Translations under genes and position numbers: made by a program
Source of the DNA: Bacillus pseudomycoides DSM 12442
Lineage (GTDB): Bacteria; Bacillota; Bacilli; Bacillales; Bacillaceae_G
Length of the DNA: 52,940 bases
Assembly (NCBI RefSeq): GCF_000161455.1
Contig: NZ_CM000745.1
Span: 3,053,194 to 3,106,133 of the forward strand
Direction of reading: 5' to 3'
The notes under the pieces: model-generated
The model's database searches: none
Told to the model about the DNA's origin: nothing
Seen by the model: only the letters and a program-made list of their open reading frames with translations
In this document: positions 43,074 to 51,195 of the stretch, in pieces
How the letters are laid out: every line of letters begins with the position of its first letter
Position numbering within the stretch: position 1 is the first letter of the stretch

Positions 43074-44003
43074 TTACTTTTTATTCACATGATAGTATAG
43101 TTCGAGAAGGTCTTCCACAGGAATGTTATTTATTTTCATACCCGTTATATCACTCTGCTGTATTTCCACGTTCCTAAGGTTACTATTATTTATTTTACTA
43201 CCTTTAAGGTCACACCTTTCAAATGTGATTGGATTACCTTCATTTCCAAGACTTGTATCAACGAAACGAACCCCATCTAAAGTCACCAAAGCCATTTCAC
43301 TATTAGAAAAATTTAGATCGGCAAACAATGTATTTCTAAAATTTATATTGTGGAACTTTGAATGACTAAGATTACAATTATTAATGTGGCTGCTCATCAA
43401 GTTACTATTGCTAAAAGAACTACCCTCTAAAGTTACTTGATAACACTCCGTTTTAGCCATACTACAGTTTTCATATTGAGTACCTGAAATGTCCTCATTT
43501 TCAACTGATTTTTCTATCCCTAATGGGATTTCTATTCTCTTTATATAACAATATTCATCTTCGGTTTTAAAGGTTGCTTGATATCCCATTTTTTCATAAA
43601 AGTAGTGATTGTTTAGCTGTCTACTAGATGTTTCAAGATCCCAGGCTCGCACATTCGGAAACTCTTTTTCTATCAAATCTATGACCTTTGAGCCTATGCC
43701 TTTACCTTGAGAGTCAGGGTCTACAAAAATACGGTCTATTCTTCCGAAAGATTTACCGGAAATCGTGACAATAATTCCACCCACAATTGTTTTGTTGTAT
43801 ATAACCTTGAAGTAATTTAACTCCTTAATCATATACTTAGTCATTTCAATTGAAGAGTACCCTGGTGGCTGAATATTATAGTCAATTATATTCTCTTGAT
43901 TTGGAAGCCATTTTTTTGCTTCTTCATCAAAAGTTCTTTTCTTAATTTCTGTTAACTTTTCAGCATCCGTAATAGATGCTTTCTCGATCCTTATCGTTGA
44001 CAT
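43074..44003 (-). CDS. GNAT acetyltransferase fused to pentapeptide repeats
   Basis: A 309-aa two-domain protein. Residues about 1-160 are a GNAT domain with the acetyl-CoA motif DSQGKGIGSKVIDLIE. After a short linker, residues about 175-295 are pentapeptide repeats (units such as SNSNL, NNCNL, SHSKF, HNINF, RNTLF, CDLKG, NNSNL) that would form a right-handed beta helix. Repeats of this kind mimic DNA in some gyrase-protecting proteins, but that role is not shown here. AAGGGGACG precedes the ATG. Confidence 0.85.
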   Translation of the reverse strand: MSTIRIEKASITDAEKLTEIKKRTFDEEAKKWLPNQENIIDYNIQPPGYSSIEMTKYMIKELNYFKVIYNKTIVGGIIVTISGKSFGRIDRIFVDPDSQGKGIGSKVIDLIEKEFPNVRAWDLETSSRQLNNHYFYEKMGYQATFKTEDEYCYIKRIEIPLGIEKSVENEDISGTQYENCSMAKTECYQVTLEGSSFSNSNLMSSHINNCNLSHSKFHNINFRNTLFADLNFSNSEMALVTLDGVRFVDTSLGNEGNPITFERCDLKGSKINNSNLRNVEIQQSDITGMKINNIPVEDLLELYYHVNKK

Positions 44004-44135
44004 TTAGACGTCCCCTTTAAACTTAGCGTTGGGTACCTTTAACCCTTATATTACCATATCTGAACTGGTTTAATTTTTCAACTGGGCTACTTCAATAGTT
44101 TAAGAAGCTATACTAAACTAGCCCCTAAGAGTGAG

Positions 44136-44234
44136 TTATATATGCTTATAAATATCTGCGTAAGCAGCCTTTAATTGCTTACGTAATTGCTTGTTCCCAC
44201 CTTCCAACTTCTTGAGACGGCGTTGTAGCTGCAT
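44136..44234 (-). pseudogene. Possible TnpC/DUF6262-like C-terminal fragment
   Basis: 32 codons, coiled and basic: MQLQRRLKKLEGGNKQ, then LRKQLKAAYADIYKHI, stop. This resembles the tail of Tn554-type TnpC (DUF6262) proteins. No binding site is seen. Confidence 0.35.
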
Positions 44235-44347
44235 AATAAACGAACTAGACTAAATATGTAAGCTACTGTTTATATTTCTAACATCTATAAAAAGAGAGGA
44301 TATTCGTCTCTATATTGAACGAACAATCCTCTCTTCATAATACTCTA

Positions 44348-44385
44348 ATTAACGTACAATTTTCCCGAAATGATATAGTGACCCC
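44348..44385 (+). repeat. Tn3-like 38-bp end of a second type
   Basis: On the minus strand: GGGGTCACTATATCATTTCG, then GGAAAATTGTACGTTAAT. It has the GGGGT tip, the TTAA-type inner end and the 38-bp length of Tn3-family repeats. The outer 15 bases (TGATATAGTGACCCC) recur at 52712-52726. Confidence 0.6.
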
Positions 44386-44450
44386 TGCTAGAAGAATAAT
44401 GGCTTTTATGTTGATTAATGTTTTCTTCTAAAATTTTAAATTTATTATGT

Positions 44451-44870
44451 CTATTTTTTTGAAATTACAGTAAACATCCCCGTCATGTTGGGTGAGTAAT
44501 CTTTAAAATCATATTTTTCATAGAATGATTTTTTACCTTGTGATGCAAACAAACCAATAAACGCTTTATCTGGGGCATTCCGATTTAAGTATTCAACCCA
44601 AATATTCATTATTTCCTTTCCAATACCATTCTTTTGATAATCTGGATGAACCACTATATCTTGAATATAGAAATAGATAGCCCCATCGCCAACAATTCTC
44701 CCCATACCCACAATTTGATCATTATCATTGACTGTGATGCAGTGAATAGAATTTTGAAGTGATGTTTCCACCACTTCAAAATTCATATAATTAGTCCATC
44801 CCACAGAGTCACACAAATATTTGTATTCTTCCAATGTTGGAATGTTATTTTTAATCTCATATTTCTTCAA
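44451..44870 (-). CDS. GNAT family N-acetyltransferase
   Basis: A 139-aa single-domain acetyltransferase with the acetyl-CoA loop DYQKNGIGKEIMNIW and the C-terminal SQGKKSFYEKYDFK. The start is TTG 44870, with GGAGG 8 bases upstream. The ending SPNMTGMFTV resembles the PanZ-like/YhbS-like small GNATs. Substrate unknown. Confidence 0.83.
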   Translation of the reverse strand: MKKYEIKNNIPTLEEYKYLCDSVGWTNYMNFEVVETSLQNSIHCITVNDNDQIVGMGRIVGDGAIYFYIQDIVVHPDYQKNGIGKEIMNIWVEYLNRNAPDKAFIGLFASQGKKSFYEKYDFKDYSPNMTGMFTVISKK

Positions 44871-44973
44871 AATGTATCCTCCAAGACTTCAATTTCACCA
44901 AATAAAGTATATTCGACACAGTTTTATCTAATCCTCTTACTTACCAACTTAACCTGCCCCGTTAGGTTTTCCG

Positions 44974-45011
44974 CTTAACGTTGTAAATCCGCATAAACCT
45001 GACGCTACCCC
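44974..45011 (+). repeat. Tn3-family 38-bp terminal inverted repeat, copy 2
   Basis: On the minus strand it runs GGGGTAGCGTCAGGTTTATG, then CGGATTTACAACGTTAAG, which differs from the Tn1546 repeat I recall at about four places. The tip is intact. The element should lie to the left. Confidence 0.85.
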
Positions 45012-45037
45012 ATTCTGTAATTAAGAATTCTAGTTAT

Positions 45038-45072
45038 AACATACACTTAGTGAAATCAGTGTATGTTTTTTG
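45038..45072 (+). terminator. Terminator before the PadR gene
   Basis: CATACACT, loop, AGTGTATG, then TTTTTT; shields the PadR operon from upstream transcription. Confidence 0.75.
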
Positions 45073-45080
45073 TGTAGTTC

Positions 45081-45142
45081 AACTATTCAGTTGAAATGTA
45101 TATGAACTGTATATAATAATTATTAAGTTAAACTGTATAGTT
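45081..45142. promoter_or_regulatory. Probable PadR operator and promoter
   Basis: AACTATTCAGTT (45081-45092) and AACTGTATAGTT (45131-45142) are inverted copies with one mismatch; a half-site AACTGTATA also occurs at 45105. TTGAAA (45091) and TATAAT (45112) between them are promoter candidates. Autoregulation by the PadR protein is likely. Confidence 0.55.
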
Positions 45143-45167
45143 GGACTTAATACTAGGAGGTGAATGA

Positions 45168-45470
45168 ATGAAGCATAGATTACTGCCGTTATCCGAAACG
45201 ATGCATTATATCTTATTAGCGTTACGAGAGCCGTTACATGGCTATGCAATTATGCAAAAAATAGAACGAATGAGTCAAGGGAATGTAATTTTAGCAGCTG
45301 GCACTCTTTATGGTGCAATCGAAAATTTGAGTAAACAAGGTTGGATCGAACCGGTAACAGGTGAAACAGGAAGACGTAAAATATACCAGATTACACATAC
45401 TGGAGAAGAAATTTTAGGAATCGAAAAAAGAAGGTTGCAACATGTATTATCACTCTATGAAATGAGGTAG
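45168..45470 (+). CDS. PadR family transcriptional regulator
   Basis: A 100-aa regulator: winged helix (EPLHGYAIMQKIERM...GTLYGAIENLSKQGWIE) with a short C-terminal helix for dimerisation, the small PadR-s2 type. AGGAGG precedes the ATG. It is followed after 4 bases by a DUF2812 gene, a very common pairing in Bacillus, in which PadR controls the membrane protein. Confidence 0.92.
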   Translation: MKHRLLPLSETMHYILLALREPLHGYAIMQKIERMSQGNVILAAGTLYGAIENLSKQGWIEPVTGETGRRKIYQITHTGEEILGIEKRRLQHVLSLYEMR

Positions 45471-45474
45471 TTCG

Positions 45475-46077
45475 ATGAAGAAATTTAAGTTATTTACAAA
45501 TGTTTTAAACGAACAATTTTGGTTAAACGATATGCTTGCTCAAGGCTATACATGTACCAGTGTCAATCCGTTTGGGGTATATACATTTAAAAAAACAAAT
45601 ATCAAAAAAGTAATGCGCCTTGACTATCAAGATTATATGAGCAAGGAAAAATACGATGAATACGTTGCAATACATGAAGACTTTGGCTGGGAGCATGTTT
45701 ATGGTAGTCGCTTCGGTAGCATGTACTATTGGCAAAAGGAAGAGGATGGGCGTGATGAAATGTTCTCTGATCAAACGTCTCGAGTCGCTTTTTACAAGCG
45801 ATTATCGAACTATTCGTTTACGTGTGCGATGATGTCTTTTATGTACACAATTGTGTTATTTAACGGTCCGTCATTTATTCGTTTATTCAATCCTAAAGTG
45901 AGCTATTTAACAGAGGGATTATGGGAAAAGGAAGGGACAGCGTTTTGGAGTACTTTTTTATTTGAAACTCCATTTGCTATGCTTCGCTTTTTATCACCTT
46001 GGATTTTTATCATTGCATTCCTTTTCTTCTTGTATTCCTATTCACAATATAATAAGAAAAAGAAAGAATTAACTTAA
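45475..46077 (+). CDS. DUF2812 membrane protein
   Basis: A 200-aa protein. Residues about 1-105 match DUF2812 (WLNDMLAQGYTCTSVNPFGVYTF; RLDYQDYMSKEKYDEYVAIHEDFGWEHVYG), followed by two hydrophobic helices near 115-135 and 175-195. Function unknown; likely target of the preceding PadR, since GAGGTAG of the PadR stop region is its binding site. Confidence 0.85.
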   Translation: MKKFKLFTNVLNEQFWLNDMLAQGYTCTSVNPFGVYTFKKTNIKKVMRLDYQDYMSKEKYDEYVAIHEDFGWEHVYGSRFGSMYYWQKEEDGRDEMFSDQTSRVAFYKRLSNYSFTCAMMSFMYTIVLFNGPSFIRLFNPKVSYLTEGLWEKEGTAFWSTFLFETPFAMLRFLSPWIFIIAFLFFLYSYSQYNKKKKELT

Positions 46078-46390
46078 GTTGAAACATATGAATGTTACAT
46101 AAGGAAGCGTTTATGCAATATCCGGTTTCTGAAATGTTTTTTAACCCAGGCATCACCAAAAGTGTATTGTCCACTTTTAGTGATGCTTTTTCATCTGTAC
46201 ATTTAGAATAAGTTTAAAAACAATGTAACAAAAAAATGAATAAAATTAATATCTAATATATTTTATTTCGACTAGATAAAAAATATTTCATTTTTGTTAC
46301 AAAAAATATTGATTATATTTAAATATCATAATATAGTTCTGTTTATGGAAATGAAGACTAAAATTATTCATTATTTGGAGGATATGGAAA
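46078..46390. other. Gap before the surface protein gene
   Basis: Contains the terminator hairpin GCATCACCAAAAGTG/CACTTTTAGTGATGC (46150-46185, then TTTTT) and a very AT-rich leader. No PlcR box is seen. Confidence 0.65.
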
Positions 46391-47383
46391 ATGAAGAAAG
46401 CTATTTTACCAGTTTTAATGTCTGCAATGCTTGTAGTTCCTGCGGTATCACATGCTGAAAAACAAGATAATGTGAAACAGACCACTGCAAAGGCAGAACA
46501 GACAATGCAAAAAAGTGGTTGGGTAAAAGAGGGAGATACATGGTATTTCTATGATCAAAAAGGTATGAAGAAAATAGGTTGGCTACAAGATGGAGGAAAA
46601 TGGTATTATTTTGATGCAAGCGGAAAAATGCAAACGGGTCCTATTGAAGATGGAAATAATAGATTTTACTTATTAGAAGCAGACGGTGCACTGCATACTA
46701 ATGAAGGATGGGTTCAATATGAAGGAGGTTGGTATTACGTTCTCCAAGGCGGAAATCTACACACAGGTCATCTTAAATATAATGGTAAGACATATTTTTT
46801 AAGTGGATATAGTAATGGGAGAATGCAAACAGGTTGGATAGGAGAATACCGCACTGCTAGCTATTATTTTGAAGATGGATCCATGGCAACTGGGTGGAAT
46901 TTAATTAAGAATGAGTGGTACTACTTTAATAACGAGGGTATTAGCTATAATGGCTGGTTAAGCTATAACGGAAGCTGGTATTACTTTGTTGCTGGAAAGA
47001 TGCAAACAGGCTGGGTACAAGATAAAGATAATTGGTACTATCTAAATGAAGATGGCACGATGAAAACTGGCTGGATACAAGATAAAGGGAATTGGTATTA
47101 CTTAGATGAAGATGGACGGATGTCTTTAAAGTTAAAAACTATTAATGAAAAGACATATTACTTTGGTTATGAAGGGGTTATGTCTACAGGATGGATAAGT
47201 TTTGGTAAATCCGATGCTGATGCAGTATGGCGTTATTTCATAGAAGATGGTTCTATGGCTACGGATTGGAGAAAAATTGAAGGTAACTGGTATTACTTTG
47301 ATAACTATGGATATATGGCTACTGGATGGAAGAATATCAATGGAAAATGGTATCAATTTGCCGATAATGGCGTTATGATATAA
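46391..47383 (+). CDS. Secreted protein made of cell-wall-binding (choline-binding type) repeats
   Basis: A 330-aa exported protein. Signal peptide MKKAILPVLMSAMLVVPAVS with cleavage after SHA (about residue 22). The rest is about 12 CW_binding_1-type repeats of near 20 residues (GWxxxxGxWYYFDxxGxMxTG) with no enzymatic domain. Such repeats bind wall polymers or glucans. GGAGG is well placed. No operon partner. Confidence 0.88.
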   Translation: MKKAILPVLMSAMLVVPAVSHAEKQDNVKQTTAKAEQTMQKSGWVKEGDTWYFYDQKGMKKIGWLQDGGKWYYFDASGKMQTGPIEDGNNRFYLLEADGALHTNEGWVQYEGGWYYVLQGGNLHTGHLKYNGKTYFLSGYSNGRMQTGWIGEYRTASYYFEDGSMATGWNLIKNEWYYFNNEGISYNGWLSYNGSWYYFVAGKMQTGWVQDKDNWYYLNEDGTMKTGWIQDKGNWYYLDEDGRMSLKLKTINEKTYYFGYEGVMSTGWISFGKSDADAVWRYFIEDGSMATDWRKIEGNWYYFDNYGYMATGWKNINGKWYQFADNGVMI

Positions 47384-47445
47384 CAAAAGGCCTTTTAAAT
47401 TGAATATATGACACCAGATATCTATTTTAAGATATTTCTATAATG

Positions 47446-47476
47446 AGAAAAGACACCTGAGAGGGTGTCTTTTTAG
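47446..47476 (+). terminator. Terminator of the surface protein gene
   Basis: AAAAGACACC, loop TGAGA, GGGTGTCTTTTT. Confidence 0.8.
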
Positions 47477-47538
47477 GTGTTATCCCTTCTTATTAATCTA
47501 GAAGGAATAATGTTTTTAACAATAATGGGTAGTAAATC

Positions 47539-47558
47539 TTCTTAAGTTGATGGATGTG
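47539..47558 (+). repeat. Solo IS231-type end
   Basis: TTCTTAAGTTGATGGATGTG resembles the complement of the IS231 end; followed by GCGAGACCCC. Confidence 0.55.
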
Positions 47559-47741
47559 GCGAGACCCCTTTATAAATAAAATTTGGATATAAACGTTGAA
47601 TTTTAAAATTAACCCCTTTGTTTTATATTTATTTTCCAGAGTGCCCCTCATTCCTTGAATCGTTTCAGTACCCCTTAAAGGCTTGCTTGCAATGCGAATA
47701 TCTAGGGAAAGAAAAAAATATTAAAAGGGTTCGTTTTTTTG

Positions 47742-47755
47742 TGTGAGCGCTTACA
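47742..47755 (+). promoter_or_regulatory. cre-like CcpA site
   Basis: TGTGAGCGCTTACA fits the Bacillus cre consensus with one mismatch; 88 bases before the YheO-type gene, so the gene pair may be under carbon catabolite control. Confidence 0.5.
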
Positions 47756-47842
47756 TATTGTGATACTATTAGATTGTGATAATGAATTATAATGATAGTT
47801 TATTATTACAATTTAATACAGGAAGTATAGGAGTAATGAAGG

Positions 47843-48250
47843 ATGAAGAACGAAACATTATTACAGCAATACTATCCGTTCGTTACATTTCTATCGAAGG
47901 TAATGGGAAGAAATTGTGAAGTCGTATTGCACGATTTATCAAGGCCGGAAAGCTCTGTCATTGCTATTGAGAACGGGCATATAACTGGTCGTAAGATCGG
48001 GGACGCACCTACAAACTTAGTGTTAAAGGTACTTCAAGAAAAAACATATTTAACGCGTGATTTTATCGCTAATTACAAAGCAGTAAATAAGGATGGAAAG
48101 GTCTTTCGCTCCTCTAGCTTTTTCATTAAGAATGATAAGAAAGAGTTAGTGGGGATTCTATGTGTAAATGCTGATGTGGCGAAAATGTTAAAAACATCTG
48201 AGCCAACTATATACCGTTATTTACAGAAGATTAAAGATGAAAACAATTAA
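47843..48250 (+). CDS. YheO-type PAS regulator, shortened form
   Basis: A 135-aa protein. Residues about 5-115 are the YheO PAS domain (FLSKVMGRNCEVVLHDLSRP; GILCVNAD). Normal family members (about 220 aa) then have an HTH_22 DNA-binding domain; here the protein goes directly from VAKMLKT to SEPTIYRYLQKI, the recognition helix and end of that domain. So 70-80 residues, including the first HTH helices, are absent without a frame break. It may sense a ligand without binding DNA alone. It precedes cyuA by 62 bases. Confidence 0.78.
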   Translation: MKNETLLQQYYPFVTFLSKVMGRNCEVVLHDLSRPESSVIAIENGHITGRKIGDAPTNLVLKVLQEKTYLTRDFIANYKAVNKDGKVFRSSSFFIKNDKKELVGILCVNADVAKMLKTSEPTIYRYLQKIKDENN

Positions 48251-48312
48251 TTTTTGTGAAAACTTATTCATCATTTCACATGATGGGTGGTTGAAAGATA
48301 GGGGGGCAATTT

Positions 48313-49593
48313 GTGAACAAGAATAGTATATTACGTGTGTTAGAGAAAGAATTAGTCGTTGCTTTAGGGTGTACAGAGCCAGTGTCGATTGCGTTAGCCG
48401 CAGCTACTGCAAGAGATTATATGAAGGGCGACATACAGTCAATTGAAGTACTTGCAAGTACAAATGTCATTAAAAATGCAATGGCGGTTGGTATACCAGG
48501 AATGAAGGCTACTGGAATTGACTTTGTTGCTGCTTTAGGGGTGTTAGCAGGAGATAGCAAAAAAGATTTAGAAGTGTTAGCCGGAATCTCAGAAGAAGAT
48601 GAAGAACAAGCAATCTCTTTAGTAGAAGCGGGGAAAGTGTCTGTAGAATTAGCAGATACGTCTAAAAAGCTATACATTGAAGTGAAGTTTACGACAGACG
48701 AGGGATATGCAAGGGCTATTATTCAGGATAATCACACATTTATCGCATTAGTAGAAGCGAATGGGGAGCTTGTTTATAAGAATGGATGCGGAAATACACA
48801 CTTTGCCACTTCTGAAGAAGAACGTGATGAACTAACGATTCCAGAAATATATGAATTTGTTACGACTGTAGATGTAAAGGAATTGGTACTTGTAAAAAAG
48901 AGTATTGAACTGAATCGTAATGTGGCATTAGATGGTTTGTCGAATGAATATGGCTTACAAGTTGGAAAAACATTAAAGGCAAATGTATTGAAAGGAATTT
49001 TATCAGATGATTTAACAACTCATGCGATGGCATTAGCAGCTGCTGGTTCAGATGCACGTATGGCCGGTTCGACAATGCCAGTAATGGCTAACTCAGGAAG
49101 TGGTAATCAAGGGATTGCCGTAACGATGCCTGTGGTAGCCGCAGGTGAGAAATTAAATGCTTCGGAAGAAGAGCTAATTCGTGCTGTTACGTTAAGTCAT
49201 TTATTAGCGATTTACATTAAAAATCAGTTTGGACGTTTGTCTGCACTTTGTGGTGTAACAGTTGCTGGTGCAAGTGCATCGGCTGCTATTACGTATTTAT
49301 TAGGTGGAGATATTGAAAAGATAAAGTATGCAATCCAAAATACACTTGGAAATGTGACAGGGATGATTTGTGACGGAGCAAAAGCAGGATGTGCGATGAA
49401 GGTAGCAACTTGTTCAAGTGCAGCTGTACAATCTGCACTGCTAGCCTCACAAGGAATGTGTATCTCTGCTACAGATGGATTTATCGAAGCAGATGTTGAT
49501 AAAACAATTGAGAACTTTTGCCGATTAGGAAATGAAGGTTCATCGAATATGGATAAGATCATGCTAGAGATGATGATTAATAAAAGAAAATAG
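48313..49593 (+). CDS. cyuA: L-cysteine desulfidase family protein (CyuA/YhaM, UPF0597)
   Basis: A 426-aa protein of the serine-dehydratase-alpha-like UPF0597 family, whose characterised members split cysteine to pyruvate, ammonia and sulfide with an iron-sulfur cluster. Family marks: VALGCTEPVSIALAAA near the N-terminus, MANSGSGNQGIAVTMPV, and GMICDGAKAGCAMKVATC with the cluster cysteines. GTG 48313 follows AGGGGGGC. YheO-type regulators commonly control cysteine catabolic genes, which fits this pairing. Confidence 0.9.
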   Translation: MNKNSILRVLEKELVVALGCTEPVSIALAAATARDYMKGDIQSIEVLASTNVIKNAMAVGIPGMKATGIDFVAALGVLAGDSKKDLEVLAGISEEDEEQAISLVEAGKVSVELADTSKKLYIEVKFTTDEGYARAIIQDNHTFIALVEANGELVYKNGCGNTHFATSEEERDELTIPEIYEFVTTVDVKELVLVKKSIELNRNVALDGLSNEYGLQVGKTLKANVLKGILSDDLTTHAMALAAAGSDARMAGSTMPVMANSGSGNQGIAVTMPVVAAGEKLNASEEELIRAVTLSHLLAIYIKNQFGRLSALCGVTVAGASASAAITYLLGGDIEKIKYAIQNTLGNVTGMICDGAKAGCAMKVATCSSAAVQSALLASQGMCISATDGFIEADVDKTIENFCRLGNEGSSNMDKIMLEMMINKRK

Positions 49594-49770
49594 TAGTGAT
49601 GTATCACTGTGGATGTTATTAATAATCAGTAGAGTCCATGTACATCCTACTGAATAAACCATAATCATACAGCAAATATTTCATTTGAAATTGTATTATC
49701 CGACCAATCCATCGGTGGAGTAGCAGCTGGTATGAGGGGCCACTACGAAAGAATTTTAAATTAATGCAAT

Positions 49771-49806
49771 AAAAACCGTAGAAATTAATCATTTCTACGG
49801 TTTTAT
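49771..49806 (+). terminator. Terminator after the cyuA region
   Basis: AAAAACCGTAGAAAT, loop, ATTTCTACGGTTTTAT. Confidence 0.85.
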
Positions 49807-49873
49807 GTTTATCTACATGTAGCTTTGACATAAAGTTTGAGCAAACAGGATTCCTCTTTAGGGGTCACAATAC

Positions 49874-50007
49874 CATGCCCATCAACTTAAGAATATTCAA
49901 GATCCTAAAAAGTAAAAACGTTATTCTTTCTAAGCAAGCTAGATTATTAGACAGGATACCGTTTTTTGTACTTATAGTTATTAAAATCTCTTAAGTTGAT
50001 AGTGATA
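49874..50007. mobile_element. 134-bp IS231-derived mini-element
   Basis: The left end CATGCCCATCAACTTAAGAA (49874-49893) equals the IS231 terminal repeat as I recall it. The right end reads CTCTTAAGTTGATAGTGATA. The inside (ACGTTATTCTTTCT) resembles the leader of the IS231 transposase at 36540-36580, so this is an IS231 deleted to its ends. Outside, GGGGTCAC and GTGACCCC are inverted rather than duplicated. Confidence 0.65.
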
Positions 50008-50044
50008 AGGTGACCCCTATTATATCTCGCGTATCAAATCGAAT

Positions 50045-50575
50045 ACACGTATTGATCTTTCTAAGTTAGAACTTGGACAAGAAGATTTTTATCCAAGTTT
50101 CACATATATGGATCGTATTCTATTAGAAGTACTAGATTCACATTCTATTTTATTAGAAGAAAAACAGATCTATTTGCAATTACAAGTTTCTGATACATTG
50201 CCTAAGCTCTGGATTATGCCTTGTAAGATAGCACGGGTTATCAGTAATTTGTTACATAATGCAATTCGATATTCTCCAGTGTCTGGAACGATTGAGTTAA
50301 TTGTAGAGGAAAATAAGTAGAAGCATCACGTTCAATTCATTGTACGTGATGAAGGAGAAGGCATTGCTTATAGTGATCAACTGGGCATATTTGAACGCTT
50401 TTTTAGAACAGATTCATCAAGAAGCTCACAATCTGGGGGATCTGGACTTGGATTAGCCATTGCACAATCATTAATTGAAATGCACAAAGGCGAAATTGGT
50501 GTACGAGATCGTTCAGGCGCTAAACAGGGGAGTGAATTTTGGTTTACTCTTCCCGTTACATCAGCAAAGAAATAA
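50045..50575 (+). pseudogene. Sensor histidine kinase, C-terminal fragment with in-frame stop
   Basis: Starting in a frame open from about 50036, the sequence reads NTRIDLSKLELGQEDFYPS and then the HATPase domain: N-box NLLHNAIRYSP, stop TAG at 50318-50320, then in the same frame RDEGEGI (G1), FERFFRTDSSRS (F) and GGSGLGLAIAQS (G2), ending LPVTSAKK-TAA at 50575. The sensor, HAMP and phospho-histidine parts are missing; IS231 DNA abuts the break. The response regulator gene is absent. Confidence 0.9.
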
Positions 50576-50584
50576 GATGATTGC

Positions 50585-50640
50585 AAGACTTTTGTAACAT
50601 TTATGAAAGCAAATTGAAAGGGATATATAATAAGATGAAT
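50585..50640 (+). promoter_or_regulatory. Regulatory block, copy 1
   Basis: AAGACTTTTGTAACATTTAT, then GAAAGCAAATTGAAAGGGAT and ATATAATAAGATGAA. Nearly the same sequence occurs at 51196. The TTTGTAAC/TTTATGAAAG halves look like direct-repeat sites of an OmpR-type regulator. Confidence 0.5.
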
Positions 50641-50831
50641 AAAGCAAAGTTGATTTTATTTTAACTCAGAAGTAAAAAGTATAAGCAATGTACAGTATAA
50701 TCTTATGTTTTATAGTTTCATTTACCTCAACAAGTGCAATTAAAACATAGGATTTAAAATTAATTGGCTCAGATGTGCTAGAAAAATAAGCTTGAGCAAT
50801 CCCTTTCCCCCTTATTTTCGAAATCACTTTG

Positions 50832-50867
50832 AAAAATGACATGGAATTCATATTCCATGTCATTTTT
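50832..50867. terminator. Hairpin terminator
   Basis: AAAAATGACATGGAAT, loop TCAT, ATTCCATGTCATTTTT; works on either strand. Confidence 0.85.
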
Positions 50868-51195
50868 AGTGTAATGAATAAAATTTTTGTTTTATATATT
50901 GTTATGTTATTTTGTTACCTCTTACCTATATAAATCCATTTTCATTTTTTTACATATAAGTTTTTGATATGCAGAAGAAGAGATGACTTGAACTCAAGTT
51001 CTTTCTTTGTTTTAACCCTCGCATGTGGCAGAAAAAGCTCTCAAACGCGCTCAGATGTCCTGATCCTCTTAAAAAAAGCGGGGTATTTATGCTGTTCTTC
51101 TCCATAAATACTTCTAATTTATTATATTTTCTCCCACTTATTAATGTTTAATATTTCTATTTATTACAGTTTACGTAATGTAACACAACCGTTGA

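Larger units (their letters stand above)
44004..44450. other. Gap with transposon debris
   Basis: Contains a TnpC-like fragment (44136-44234), a hairpin AGAGAGGAT/ATCCTCTCT (44293-44334) and a Tn3-like end (44348-44385). No intact gene. Confidence 0.6.
47384..47842. other. Gap with terminator, IS231 end and cre-like site
   Basis: Holds a terminator (47446-47476), a solo IS231-type end (47539-47558) and a cre-like site (47742-47755). No gene. Confidence 0.65.
49594..50044. other. Gap with gene tail, terminator and mini-element
   Basis: On the plus strand about 49660-49764 an open stretch reads HTANISFEIVLSDQSIGGVA then GMRGHYERILN-stop, which looks like the C-terminus of a lost protein that I do not recognise. 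A terminator (49771-49806) and an IS231-ended mini-element (49874-50007) follow. Confidence 0.5.

Noticed and set aside
34723..44003. A new antiphage or toxin-antitoxin system
   Set aside because: The genes are isolated, on mixed strands and separated by IS scars and terminators; no nuclease, NTPase effector or toxin pair is seen.
30479..45011. An intact Tn3-family transposon carrying rph
   Set aside because: The two ends point the same way and no Tn3 transposase or resolvase gene is present.
46450..47380. Regular short repeats that might suggest a CRISPR array
   Set aside because: They are degenerate coding repeats of about 20 residues in the wall-binding protein.
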